Source: Bacillota bacterium (GTDB lineage Bacteria > Bacillota > Clostridia > Tissierellales > Peptoniphilaceae). From it: a stretch of DNA of 58,349 nucleotides. The position numbers and the translations under genes are program-made. Shown here one piece after another: positions 8,582 through 17,243 of this stretch (within the stretch, counting starts at the first letter, position 1; every line of letters begins with the position of its first letter). The stretch lies in the NCBI GenBank assembly GCA_023443025.1, contig JAEZWM010000115.1, forward strand, positions 1-58,349. The letters are read 5' to 3'. The notes under the pieces are model-generated. The model searched no databases and was not told the origin of the DNA. It worked only from the letters and a program-made list of their open reading frames with translations.

Positions 8582-9793
8582 ATGAAAAAAGTATCATTAC
8601 CAATTCAGATTTTAATTGCTCTTGGACTAGGGGTTGTTGTTGGTTTACTACTTAGGGGAAACCCGGACATAGCGGTAAATTATATCAAGCCTTTTGGTAC
8701 ATTGTTCTTAAATCTGATCAAACTTATTATTGTTCCACTTGTGTTCTCGTCTTTGATAGTTGGAGTTGCGAACCTTAGTGATGTTAAGCAGCTTGGGAGA
8801 CTTGGTGGAAAAACACTGGCATTTTACTTAGTTACTACAGCTTTTGCAGTTAGTCTTGGACTTATCATGGCAAATATCTTTAATGTAGGTGGAGGATATG
8901 TACTTCCGACAGAAGAGCTGGTCGTTGAAGTTAAAGAAGCTCCGAGTGTTGTCGAAACTCTACTTGGAATCATACCTGCAAATCCATTAAAAGCACTTGT
9001 TGAAGGAAATATGCTTCAAATAATTGCTTTTGCTATCATTCTTGGTTCAGGAATTCTGGTAGTTGGTGAAAAAGGTAAGGTTCTATTTAATGTATTTGAT
9101 GCACTTGCGGAGACTATGTATGTTATCACAGGCGCTATTATGAGACTTGCACCTATAGGTGTATTTGCACTTATCGTACCGGTAATCGCTGAGCATGGAG
9201 CCGGTATATTACAATCATTACTTAGATTAATAATCATCGCTTATGTTGCGAGTTTTATTCATGCAGGAGTTATCTACTCCGGTGCAGTACAATTCCTTGG
9301 AAAGATGAGTCCTATTAAATTCTTCAAGGGTATCAGTCCGGCATCAATATTAGCTTTTACAACTTCAAGTAGTTCCGGGACATTACCCGTTACTATGAAA
9401 TGTTGTGAGGACGAATTAGGAGTATCAAAACCTGTTGCGAGTTTCGTGCTACCGCTTGGTGCAACTATCAACATGGACGGTACCGCAATTTATCAAGGAG
9501 TAAGTGCACTGTTCATAGCCCAAGTTTTCGGTGTGGATTTGAGTTTGGGTCAGCAGTTAAGTATTGTACTTACGGCTACTCTTGCATCAATCGGAACTGC
9601 GGGAGTACCGGGAGCCGGAATGATTATGCTTACACTTGTACTGCAAAGTACGGGTCTACCTCTTGAAGGTATCGCTCTAATCGCCGGAGTCGACAGAATT
9701 CTGGATATGATCAGAACTTCAGTCAACGTTACAGGAGATGCAGCATGTGCAGTAGTAGTTGCAAGATCTGAAGGAGAAATAAGAGAGGTTTAA
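8582..9793 (+). CDS. dicarboxylate/amino acid:cation symporter (DAACS, GltP/GltT type)
   Basis: A membrane carrier for glutamate, aspartate or C4-dicarboxylates, coupled to sodium or protons. The ATG at 8582 gives 403 residues behind AGGAGGG; an ATG at 8564 has no ribosome site. Family motifs are in order: IKLIIVPLVFSSLIVG, the serine-rich hairpin TTSSSSGTLPVT, the NMDGTAIYQG motif, GTAGVPGAGM, and DRILDMIRTSVNVTGDA, whose Asp and Asn contact substrate and cation. It is followed after 6 bases by an aspartate-racemase-like gene. Aspartate or glutamate is therefore the most likely cargo, possibly including a D-form, but this is inference. Confidence 0.92.
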   Translation: MKKVSLPIQILIALGLGVVVGLLLRGNPDIAVNYIKPFGTLFLNLIKLIIVPLVFSSLIVGVANLSDVKQLGRLGGKTLAFYLVTTAFAVSLGLIMANIFNVGGGYVLPTEELVVEVKEAPSVVETLLGIIPANPLKALVEGNMLQIIAFAIILGSGILVVGEKGKVLFNVFDALAETMYVITGAIMRLAPIGVFALIVPVIAEHGAGILQSLLRLIIIAYVASFIHAGVIYSGAVQFLGKMSPIKFFKGISPASILAFTTSSSSGTLPVTMKCCEDELGVSKPVASFVLPLGATINMDGTAIYQGVSALFIAQVFGVDLSLGQQLSIVLTATLASIGTAGVPGAGMIMLTLVLQSTGLPLEGIALIAGVDRILDMIRTSVNVTGDAACAVVVARSEGEIREV

Positions 9794-9799
9794 TAGCTG

Positions 9800-10483
9800 A
9801 TGAAACTTGGAATACTTGGAGGAATGGGACCGCTAGCCACTGTGAATTTCTATAAAAGGCTCGTGGAGAAAACTCCGGCTAATAATGACCAAGAACATAT
9901 TGATACTCTAATATTAAGCCACGCTAGTATGCCCGATAGAACGGAAGTTATTGAAGGAGGCAGCAGCGTAAAGCTTATAGATGCAGTAAAAGAGGATCTG
10001 GAAATATTTAAATCGGCAAACTGTGAATTTATTGCTATACCCTGTAACACCTTTCATTACTTTTATGATGAGGTAATTAAATACACTGATATAGAAGTAT
10101 TGAACATGGTAAGAGTAGCGATAGAAGCAGCAGAAAAGACCTTTAAAGCCGGTGCTAGGATCGCGGTACTTGGAACTAAGGGAACAATCGGTTCTAAAGT
10201 GTATGAAAGAGAAATCAACAAGACATCCTTAATAAATGTTGAGTTAGATGAGGAAGTTCAAGATTTATTAATGAGTGTAATATACAATGTAAAAGCTACC
10301 AATGTTTTAAAACAACCACAAGTAGATAATATTATAGAAAAACTCTTTGAAGATGGACGAGTTGATGGTTTTATACTAGCTTGTACTGAATTATCGATTA
10401 TTGACTATCAAAACGAATACGGTGATAGGATTATCGATGCAATGGATGAACTTGTTAATCTATGCATTAAAAAATGTATATAA
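9800..10483 (+). CDS. aspartate/glutamate racemase family amino acid racemase
   Basis: This 227-residue cofactor-independent racemase interconverts an L- and a D-amino acid, most likely aspartate. The N-terminus reads GILGGMGPLATVNFY. Two catalytic cysteines are in place: Cys82 in IAIPCNTFHYF and Cys195 in ILACTELS. They act as the two acid/base residues on opposite faces of the substrate. The gene starts 6 bases after the symporter and shares its terminator, so the pair is an operon for uptake and racemisation. D-aspartate is used in peptidoglycan cross-bridges of several anaerobic cocci, which is one plausible use. A broad-specificity racemase cannot be excluded. Confidence 0.88.
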   Translation: MKLGILGGMGPLATVNFYKRLVEKTPANNDQEHIDTLILSHASMPDRTEVIEGGSSVKLIDAVKEDLEIFKSANCEFIAIPCNTFHYFYDEVIKYTDIEVLNMVRVAIEAAEKTFKAGARIAVLGTKGTIGSKVYEREINKTSLINVELDEEVQDLLMSVIYNVKATNVLKQPQVDNIIEKLFEDGRVDGFILACTELSIIDYQNEYGDRIIDAMDELVNLCIKKCI

Positions 10484-10486
10484 ATA

Positions 10487-10511
10487 GAGCTCGCAAATGC
10501 GAGCTCCTTTT
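10487..10511. terminator. terminator between convergent racemase and AraC genes
   Basis: A perfect 8-base-pair stem (GAGCTCGC/GCGAGCTC) with an AAAT loop is followed by CTTTT on the plus strand. It probably also stops minus-strand transcripts of the AraC gene, though the T run in that direction is poorer. Confidence 0.85.
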
Positions 10512-10514
10512 AAT

Positions 10515-11390
10515 CTACTGAATCTTATAGCTATCTCTATAGTCCTGTGGACGTATACCGACTTCCTGGAAAAACACTCTACTAAAATGTGACTGAGAAT
10601 TAAAACCGACAATCGATGATATTTCTTTAATAAAATGGTCAGTATTAATTAATAAATCTTTTGATACTTCAATTCTTCTGTGTTTTAAATAATTCATAGG
10701 TGTATCCCCATATATTTTCTTAAATTCTCTAATTAAAAAGTATTTATTAACAAATACCATTGAAGCAAGCTCGTCAAGAGAGAGGTCCCTTGAATAGTGA
10801 ATGTCAATGAAGCTCTTTACATATTCCAGTTCTTTATTGCTTTTTTCATTTGCTTTTATTAATAAACCTGTATCGGAATTTCGAAGTATATTTAATATTA
10901 AAAGTTCAAGTAAATTTTGGGAATATTCAGGATAATGCGGTTTTTTCTCCACCTGCTCTTTATGTAATAAGAGTATAGGTCTTTCTATTAAATCTTTATT
11001 GTGTGAGAAATTCTTTTTAAAAAAATTCATTTGCACAATAAGCTCGTATGGATTGTCTTCGAACATATCGTCTTCATCATGATATGGCATAATACTCATC
11101 CCTTCAACACCTATAACTATATACTCCAGATTATTGTGCTCATCGACTGATTCAGTATGTTTGAGATTCGAGTTGATCATCAGCAAATCACCTTCTACAA
11201 GAGGTACGGATTTACTTTCAAATAAAAATTTTCCACTCCCTTTTAATACGTAAAAAATTTCCATAAAAGGATGTACATGCAAAAGCGAATGCATGTCATC
11301 TTCAGCGGAATATGATTTTGCATATAGTAATCTCAAGCCTAATTTATGAACATTATTCTCGATTTCAGTAAAATTAATTAAAACCTTCAC
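10515..11390 (-). CDS. AraC-family regulator with cupin sensor domain, divergent from the GH112 operon
   Basis: This 291-residue protein has an N-terminal cupin sugar-sensing domain at about residues 30-95 (HVHPFMEIFYVLKGSG, then LVEGDLLMINSNLKH). Two C-terminal AraC helix-turn-helix units occupy about 190-285 (LSLDELASMVFVNKYFLIRE and IKEISSIVGFNSQSHFSRVF). Such proteins usually activate sugar operons when bound to the inducer. It is divergent from the disaccharide operon starting at 11601 and shares a 210-base control region with it, so it is the obvious candidate regulator. The inducer would be galacto-N-biose, lacto-N-biose or a product, by inference. Confidence 0.9.
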   Translation of the reverse strand: MKVLINFTEIENNVHKLGLRLLYAKSYSAEDDMHSLLHVHPFMEIFYVLKGSGKFLFESKSVPLVEGDLLMINSNLKHTESVDEHNNLEYIVIGVEGMSIMPYHDEDDMFEDNPYELIVQMNFFKKNFSHNKDLIERPILLLHKEQVEKKPHYPEYSQNLLELLILNILRNSDTGLLIKANEKSNKELEYVKSFIDIHYSRDLSLDELASMVFVNKYFLIREFKKIYGDTPMNYLKHRRIEVSKDLLINTDHFIKEISSIVGFNSQSHFSRVFFQEVGIRPQDYRDSYKIQ

Positions 11391-11479
11391 TAAATCACCT
11401 CATTGTTTATTATTATACCAAATTGCAATAATATTACAATATTAGTCAATAATCTTATAATAAATATTTAAAACTTATG

Positions 11480-11541
11480 TATAATAAGATTATAGGAAAC
11501 GTTTTACATATGATTTTCTTGGTACGAGATATTGTGATACC
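11480..11541 (+). promoter_or_regulatory. candidate promoter and operator dyads of the GH112 operon
   Basis: A perfect TATAAT is at 11480-11485 with a poor -35 region, as expected for an activator-dependent promoter. Just downstream, GGAAACGTTTTAC at about 11494-11506 contains the palindrome AAACGTTT and resembles a catabolite-response site with several mismatches. At 11521-11541 an imperfect dyad has arms GGTA and TACC plus further paired positions. Either could be an operator. Neither is proven. Confidence 0.4.
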
Positions 11542-11600
11542 ATATATATGTAGAGATATTTCTATTCAATTGGAAAACGAATATACTTAGGAGGTAAGAA

Positions 11601-13040
11601 ATGAGAAATAGTAAAAGAATACTTGCGTTATTACTGGCATTTATGATGCTTTTCGTAGCAGCATGTACACCTAGTAAAGATGCGAAAGAACCTGAAAAAA
11701 CTGAAACCGAAACTACTGAAAAAGTAGAAGAAAAAGTAGAGGAAAAAGAAGAGGAAAAAGAAGAAGTTAAGGAAGAAGAAAAAGAAGATGCAACTGGTAA
11801 AGAATTCGAAGGTAAAACACTAAAAATTGCCGGTCTTGATGGCGGTTATGGAACTGACGGATGGAACAAAGTTATAGCAGCTTTTGAAGAAATGACTGGC
11901 GCGAAGGTAGAAGCGACTTTTGAAAAGAACATCGCAGAAGTTATTAGACCTCAAATTCAATCAGGCGACACTCCTGATGTTATTTACATGGCAATCGGTG
12001 GTGAAGGTGGAATCACTGAAACCATGATTAAAGAACAAATGGTAGAAGACATCACAGATGTATTTGATCAAAAAGTTCCCGGCGAAGATGTAACAGTTAG
12101 AGAAAAGTTAGTTCCCGGATTCTTAGATACAAATAACACCAATCCTTATTCAGACGGAAAAACTTACTTAGCACCATTATTCTATACACCATGTGGATTA
12201 TTCTACGATAAAGCTAAGTTTGCAGATGGTGGATATGAACTACCTAACACATTTGAAGAATTCTTTGCTCTAGGTGAAAAAGCTAAAGAAGAAGGTACTG
12301 CACTATTTACTTATCCAACAGCAGGATACTTTGATTCATTCATTCCATCACTTATGAATCAAACAGGTGGCCCCGAGTTCTTTGATAAAGCTATGAGCTA
12401 CGATGTAGAAGCATGGAAGAGTGATGCGGCAACTGAAATGTTTAGAAAAGTTGGAGAAATAGCTCCATTCCTTCAAGAAGATACTGTTTCAAACACAAAT
12501 ATTAAAGACGGATTTAAGAACAACCAACAAGCTGTTATAGATGGTAAAGCATTATTCATTCCTAATGGATTCTGGTTACCTGAAGAAATGAAAGAGACTA
12601 CACCTGAAGGATTTGAATGGGGATTCATGGCACTTCCGGCACTTAAAGAAGGCGGAGACAGATATTCATTTACATTCTTTGAACAATGCTACATTCCTAA
12701 AGAAGCAAAAGAAATGGATTTAGCTAAAGAATTCGTTGCATTCCTATACTCAGATGTTGCAGTAAAAGCTTTCTATGAAAACGGTGGAGCGGTTCAGCCG
12801 GTTAAAGGTGCTGATGAAATGATTACTGATCCGCTTAACAAAGAGATTTACTCAATATATGCTGACGGAGCAAAAGCTGCTATGGGTGGTTTTGTAGCTG
12901 CACCTCCGGTAGAAGGAGTAGATATGAAAGGTGCACTTTATGAGACAATTAACTCAGTTATGACAGGTGCAAAAACAGTAGAAGAATGGCAAGCGGAAGT
13001 TGTAGAAGCTGCTGAAAAAATCTCTGCAGAACTTGAATAG
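11601..13040 (+). CDS. sugar ABC transporter substrate-binding lipoprotein
   Basis: An extracellular binding protein that delivers its sugar to the two permeases that follow. The 479-residue precursor has a lipoprotein signal ending LFVAAC, so Cys22 is lipidated and the protein is tethered to the membrane. Residues of about 27-65 form a very charged Lys/Glu-rich linker (KVEEKVEEKEEEKEEVKEEE), which should hold the binding domain away from the surface. The domain itself is of the family-1 type (KTLKIAGLDGG, SGDTPDVIYMA). Because a GH112 phosphorylase is in the same operon, galacto-N-biose or lacto-N-biose is the likely ligand, by inference. AGGAGGT precedes the ATG. Confidence 0.88.
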   Translation: MRNSKRILALLLAFMMLFVAACTPSKDAKEPEKTETETTEKVEEKVEEKEEEKEEVKEEEKEDATGKEFEGKTLKIAGLDGGYGTDGWNKVIAAFEEMTGAKVEATFEKNIAEVIRPQIQSGDTPDVIYMAIGGEGGITETMIKEQMVEDITDVFDQKVPGEDVTVREKLVPGFLDTNNTNPYSDGKTYLAPLFYTPCGLFYDKAKFADGGYELPNTFEEFFALGEKAKEEGTALFTYPTAGYFDSFIPSLMNQTGGPEFFDKAMSYDVEAWKSDAATEMFRKVGEIAPFLQEDTVSNTNIKDGFKNNQQAVIDGKALFIPNGFWLPEEMKETTPEGFEWGFMALPALKEGGDRYSFTFFEQCYIPKEAKEMDLAKEFVAFLYSDVAVKAFYENGGAVQPVKGADEMITDPLNKEIYSIYADGAKAAMGGFVAAPPVEGVDMKGALYETINSVMTGAKTVEEWQAEVVEAAEKISAELE

Positions 13041-13053
13041 AAATAAATAACGG

Positions 13054-13081
13054 CGGTGGGAGAACTCTCACCGTCTTCTTT
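13054..13081 (+). terminator. intercistronic hairpin after the binding-protein gene
   Basis: The stem CGGTGGGAG/CTCTCACCG (9 base pairs, one G-T) is followed by TCTTCTTTAT. It lies 14 bases after the stop and 20 bases before the permease gene. It probably acts as a leaky terminator or RNA-stabilising end, giving more binding protein than permease, as in many sugar ABC operons. Confidence 0.65.
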
Positions 13082-13100
13082 ATCAAAAAGGATGAGATAA

Positions 13101-13991
13101 ATGAGAAGTAGAAACAAAAGGATATTTATAATCTCTTGTGTACTACCTGCATTAATACTTTTTACGGTTTTTATGGTCTATCCAACTATAAGTATTTTTT
13201 TGATGAGTCTTTATAGATGGGGTGGACTATCAGCAAATAAAAAATTTGTTGGTTTAAATAATTTTAAAATTCTATTTGCCGATGCAAACTTTATTAAATC
13301 ATTTCAAAACTCCGTATTTTTAATAGTCGTTGTAACAATTATTACTATGACGTTGGCGATTTTCTTTGCAGCAATACTCACAAGAGAAAAACTAAAAGGA
13401 CAAAACTTTTTTAGAATCATTTTTTATATACCAAACATATTATCGATTTCAGTAATCGCTTCTATATTCTCGGCGATTTACGAGCCACAAAGAGGACTAT
13501 TAAATGGATTATTTAGACTTTTTAGACCGGAAACTTGGACCAATATACAATTCACCGGTAATCAAAAGCTGGTAATCTATTCAATAGCCTTTGCACTAAT
13601 CTGGCAAGCTATAGGATACTATATGGTAATGTACATGTCTTCTATGGCACAAATACCTAGCCATATCTATGAAGCTTCAGAAATTGATGGAGCTAGTAGA
13701 TTAAAACAGTTTTTCGATATTACGCTTCCACTCTCTTGGGATACTGTCAGAACCACCTTAACTTTTTATATTATTTCCAATATAAATATTTCTTTTCAAT
13801 TGGTCAATATAATGACTCAAGGTGGACCGGATGGAGCCAGCCATGTTTTTCTAAGTTATATGTACAACCAAGCTTATAATAACTCAAGTTACGGCTATGG
13901 TCTGGCTATAGGAGTAGTAGTATTTATATTCTCCTTTGGATTATCATCACTTATTAACTTTATAACAAAAAGAGACAGTATACAGTTTTAA
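13101..13991 (+). CDS. sugar ABC transporter permease, MalF-like
   Basis: The first of two membrane subunits of the disaccharide importer, 296 residues with six hydrophobic segments. The cytoplasmic coupling helix carries the EAA motif (EASEIDGASRLKQF near residues 192-205), which docks on the ATPase. It belongs to the carbohydrate-uptake (CUT1) permease family. It follows the binding-protein gene after a hairpin and precedes the second permease by 22 bases. The cognate ATPase is encoded further down at 18203, so the transporter is complete within the operon. Confidence 0.92.
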   Translation: MRSRNKRIFIISCVLPALILFTVFMVYPTISIFLMSLYRWGGLSANKKFVGLNNFKILFADANFIKSFQNSVFLIVVVTIITMTLAIFFAAILTREKLKGQNFFRIIFYIPNILSISVIASIFSAIYEPQRGLLNGLFRLFRPETWTNIQFTGNQKLVIYSIAFALIWQAIGYYMVMYMSSMAQIPSHIYEASEIDGASRLKQFFDITLPLSWDTVRTTLTFYIISNINISFQLVNIMTQGGPDGASHVFLSYMYNQAYNNSSYGYGLAIGVVVFIFSFGLSSLINFITKRDSIQF

Positions 13992-14013
13992 CAATACATG
14001 AAAAGGAGGCATT

Positions 14014-14871
14014 ATGAATAAAGAAACCGGGAAACTATATAAAGCATTTATATATCTTTGTTTAATCATACTGGCAATTACGATCATAATTCCTGTATCT
14101 TGGGTCTTTATGGCTTCATTAAAGGCAAATAGTGAATTCCAAGGAAATCCATGGAGCATGCCGGTTAGTCTTATGTGGTCAAATTACGTTAGTGCTTGGC
14201 GAGACGCTGGAATGGGAAAATATTTTATGAACTCGGCGATAACGACTGCCTTGGGATTGATAATCCTACTTGTAGTATCAGTTCCATGTGCTTATGTTCT
14301 ATCAAGAATAGAATTTAAAGGGTCTAAGTTTTTAAATAGATATCTAAGATCAGGACTATTTGTAAATATATCCTATATTGTTATACCAATTTTTCTGATG
14401 TTACTTGCTTGGAATAGAAGATTTGGTAAACCGATTTTTACGGATAACTTGGTCGTACTTGCGATTATATATGCATCGACCGCAATACCATTTACAGTAT
14501 ACTTGCTTAGCAATTACTTTAGATCCATATCCAAAACATATGAAGAAGCAGCTTATATTGATGGTGCAGGATACTTCAAAACCATGGTTGACATTATGGT
14601 TCCTATGGCAAAGCCATCAATTATAACAGTAATATTATTTAACTTTTTAGCTTTTTGGAATGAATATATCATGGCATTGACGCTATTAAAGGACACAAAG
14701 AAAACTCTACCTGTAGGTCTTGTTAATCTTATGCAGTCTCAAAGGGCAGCAGCAAATTACGGACCCATGTATGCAGGGCTAGTGATAGTCATGCTTCCAA
14801 CTCTGATACTTTACATGATAGTGCAAAGAAGGTTAACGGATGCGATGATGGTCGGCGGGGATAAGGGATAA
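14014..14871 (+). CDS. sugar ABC transporter permease, MalG-like
   Basis: The second membrane subunit of the importer, 285 residues with six hydrophobic segments. Its EAA motif is EEAAYIDGAGYFKTMVDI. The C-terminal AMMVGGDKG tail is typical of MalG-type CUT1 permeases. AAGGAGG lies before the ATG. The phosphorylase gene begins 27 bases after the stop, so imported disaccharide would meet the enzyme directly in the cytoplasm. Confidence 0.92.
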   Translation: MNKETGKLYKAFIYLCLIILAITIIIPVSWVFMASLKANSEFQGNPWSMPVSLMWSNYVSAWRDAGMGKYFMNSAITTALGLIILLVVSVPCAYVLSRIEFKGSKFLNRYLRSGLFVNISYIVIPIFLMLLAWNRRFGKPIFTDNLVVLAIIYASTAIPFTVYLLSNYFRSISKTYEEAAYIDGAGYFKTMVDIMVPMAKPSIITVILFNFLAFWNEYIMALTLLKDTKKTLPVGLVNLMQSQRAAANYGPMYAGLVIVMLPTLILYMIVQRRLTDAMMVGGDKG

Positions 14872-14898
14872 TCTATTATTAAATAATTGAGGTATGAG

Positions 14899-17058
14899 AT
14901 GACTAAAAACATTAAAGGTGGTAGGTTAACCCTGCCAGGAGAAGAAAATTTTTTAGAAGAGACGAAAGAACTGCTTATAAGGTTAAAAGCAGATGCAATA
15001 CGTGATTCAGACGGTACTGAACTACCGGAAGAAGTCAAAGACTTAGATGCACAAATTTATACGAAATACTTTGTTGCAAGAGGACACAACGACTTTCCTA
15101 AAAAGGACTATGAAGAGTACCAACACTTCTACTTGATGAGCGACAGGGTGACTGCAGTTGGTGAAGAGCTTACGATAGACTTTATGAAAGGTTACTTTAA
15201 AAAGCAGATTATGCCCGACTACGATAACGATCCAAAAGAGTGGTGGGAAGTAATCGATAGAACTACAGGAAAGGCTATCTCCAGTGATGATTGGGAATAC
15301 GATAAAAAGAATGACACAGTTACAATTAAATCAGTGCCATATCATGTCTATACCTTAAACTTTTTAGCGTATGCAATCTGGGACTCAACTCAGATGTATA
15401 ACTACATTACGAACGACTGGCAAGGTGTAGAGAAGGACATTCCATTTGATGTAAGAAATGAAAGGTACTGGAATTATACGGTAGAAACACTTAAAAAATG
15501 GCTTGAAGACAATCCAAAGACTGATATTGTAAGATTTACAACATTCTTTTATCATTTCACTCTGGTTTTCAATCAGATAGGATTAGAAAAGTTTGTAGAA
15601 TGGTTTGGATATTCAGGTTCAGTTTCACCAAGCGCTATTCTTGAGTTTGAAAAACAATACGGATACAGATTAAGACCTGAAGACTTCATAGACAATGGAT
15701 ACTATAATTCCATCTTTAGAATACCTTCCAAAGAATTTAAAGACTATATGGAATTCTTGCAAGTATTTGTAACAGAAAAAGCAAAAGTGCTAGTTGACCT
15801 AGTACATGATGCAGGTAAAAAAGCGGTTATGTTCCTTGGAGACAACTGGATAGGTACTGAACCTTATGGTGAATACTTTAAAAACATCGGTTTGGACGGT
15901 GTTGCAGGTTCAGTTGGAGATGGTGTAACCCTTAGGGTTATAGCTGATATTGAAGGATTGGAATTTACAGAAGGTAGGTTTTTACCATACTTTTTCCCGG
16001 ACACTTTCTATGAAGGTAACGACCCATGTATAGAAGCAAGGGACAACTGGAGAAAAGCCAGAAGAGCGATGGTTAGAAAACCGCTTGATAGAATTGGTTA
16101 CGGAGGATATCCATCACTGGCATATAAATTTCCGAAATTTATCGACTATATAGAAAGTGTAGCCGATGAGTACAGAGATCTTTACGACAAGGTAAAGAGT
16201 GGCAAAAGCTACAAGAGTGCAAAAGTTGCAATCCTTAACTCTTGGGGAAAAATAAAAGCTTGGCAGCCATATATAGTTGCTCATGGAAAATGGTACAAAC
16301 TTTCATACTCCTATCAGGGTATTACGGAAGCACTTAGCGGTATGGATATGGAAGTAGAATTTATAAACTTTGACGATGTTAGAAACGGAATCGATGAATC
16401 GATAGACGTAATAATAAATGCAGGAGATGCATACACTGCTTTCAGTGGTGGAGAAGACTTTGCGGATCCTGTAGTACAAGAAAAGATAAGAGAATTCGTC
16501 TATGGTGGTGGAGGCTTCATAGGCGTAGGTGAACCTGGAGCATACTCTGCAAATGGAGCATACTTCCAAATAGCTGATATACTTGGAGTGGATAAGGAAA
16601 TAGGTTTCTCTCAAAGTACCAACAAATACTTTGACACTGAAGTAGCTTCTCACTTTATAACTAGTGGAATAGAGCATTTTGATTTTGGTGAAGGTAAGGA
16701 TAATATATATGCAATAGACGAAAATACAGAAATCCTACATTATTCTAACCACCAAGTCAATATGGCTTCTAAAAGATATGGAAAAGGTAAATCTTTTTAT
16801 ATAACAGGACTCCCATACAGCTTAGAAAATTCAAGGCTTTTAAAAAGAGCCATTCATTATGTAGCAGGATTAGAGGATAGTTTAAACAAATTCTATGCTG
16901 AGGACTATAGAGCTGAAGTATTGGGATTCGAAGATAAAAATGAGTTTGCAGTTCTAAATAATTCTGATGATCGATTAACTACCATGGTCTATGGTAGAGA
17001 AAAGTCATACGAAGTAACACTTGAACCATCCGAAATGAAATGGATTATGGAGGATTAA
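14899..17058 (+). CDS. 1,3-beta-galactosyl-N-acetylhexosamine phosphorylase (GH112)
   Basis: This cytoplasmic enzyme splits galacto-N-biose (from mucin O-glycans) and/or lacto-N-biose (from milk-type glycans) with phosphate, giving galactose 1-phosphate and free GalNAc or GlcNAc. The ATG at 14899 gives 719 residues, close to the usual 710-750. An in-frame TTG at 14887 overlaps the GAGGT ribosome site and is rejected. The N-terminus KGGRLTLPGEENF and VARGHNDFPKKDYEEY are family hallmarks. FLGDNWIGTEPYGEYF places an Asp at residue 315, corresponding to the catalytic acid I recall as Asp313 in the Bifidobacterium longum enzyme. A glutamine-amidotransferase-like domain and a beta domain follow. 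Preference between the two disaccharides cannot be read by eye. Confidence 0.95.
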   Translation: MTKNIKGGRLTLPGEENFLEETKELLIRLKADAIRDSDGTELPEEVKDLDAQIYTKYFVARGHNDFPKKDYEEYQHFYLMSDRVTAVGEELTIDFMKGYFKKQIMPDYDNDPKEWWEVIDRTTGKAISSDDWEYDKKNDTVTIKSVPYHVYTLNFLAYAIWDSTQMYNYITNDWQGVEKDIPFDVRNERYWNYTVETLKKWLEDNPKTDIVRFTTFFYHFTLVFNQIGLEKFVEWFGYSGSVSPSAILEFEKQYGYRLRPEDFIDNGYYNSIFRIPSKEFKDYMEFLQVFVTEKAKVLVDLVHDAGKKAVMFLGDNWIGTEPYGEYFKNIGLDGVAGSVGDGVTLRVIADIEGLEFTEGRFLPYFFPDTFYEGNDPCIEARDNWRKARRAMVRKPLDRIGYGGYPSLAYKFPKFIDYIESVADEYRDLYDKVKSGKSYKSAKVAILNSWGKIKAWQPYIVAHGKWYKLSYSYQGITEALSGMDMEVEFINFDDVRNGIDESIDVIINAGDAYTAFSGGEDFADPVVQEKIREFVYGGGGFIGVGEPGAYSANGAYFQIADILGVDKEIGFSQSTNKYFDTEVASHFITSGIEHFDFGEGKDNIYAIDENTEILHYSNHQVNMASKRYGKGKSFYITGLPYSLENSRLLKRAIHYVAGLEDSLNKFYAEDYRAEVLGFEDKNEFAVLNNSDDRLTTMVYGREKSYEVTLEPSEMKWIMED

Positions 17059-17059
17059 A

Positions 17060-17239
17060 ATGGACATATACAAAAAAGATAGACTAAAAGGCATTATAAT
17101 GATGCTGGTTTTTTTAGCCGCAGTCCTGCTCCAAATTTACGGTCAATCAAATAGAGGTTATAAAGGGCTGGTGCTGCAGCTAGTATCGCTGGCTACCATT
17201 CTCCTATTACTCTACATTTACAACAGAAAGTACAGGTAA
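17060..17239 (+). CDS. 59-residue membrane protein inside the GH112 operon
   Basis: A small gene sits exactly in the gap between the phosphorylase and kinase genes: its ATG is 1 base after one stop and its TAA 4 bases before the next ATG. GGAGG overlaps the end of the phosphorylase gene and serves as ribosome site. The product is basic at both ends, with two hydrophobic segments (GIIMMLVFLAAVLLQIYG and LVLQLVSLATILLLLYIY) joined by a short polar turn, ending NRKYR. This predicts a two-helix hairpin membrane protein. Function is unknown. An accessory role for the sugar importer is possible because every neighbour belongs to that pathway. Confidence 0.85.
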   Translation: MDIYKKDRLKGIIMMLVFLAAVLLQIYGQSNRGYKGLVLQLVSLATILLLLYIYNRKYR

Positions 17240-17243
17240 TGAC

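Noticed and set aside
11519..11538. TTGGTAC...TTGTG as a second sigma-54 promoter in front of the sugar operon
   Set aside because: The spacing between GG and the -12 element is one base too long and the -12 GC is GT.
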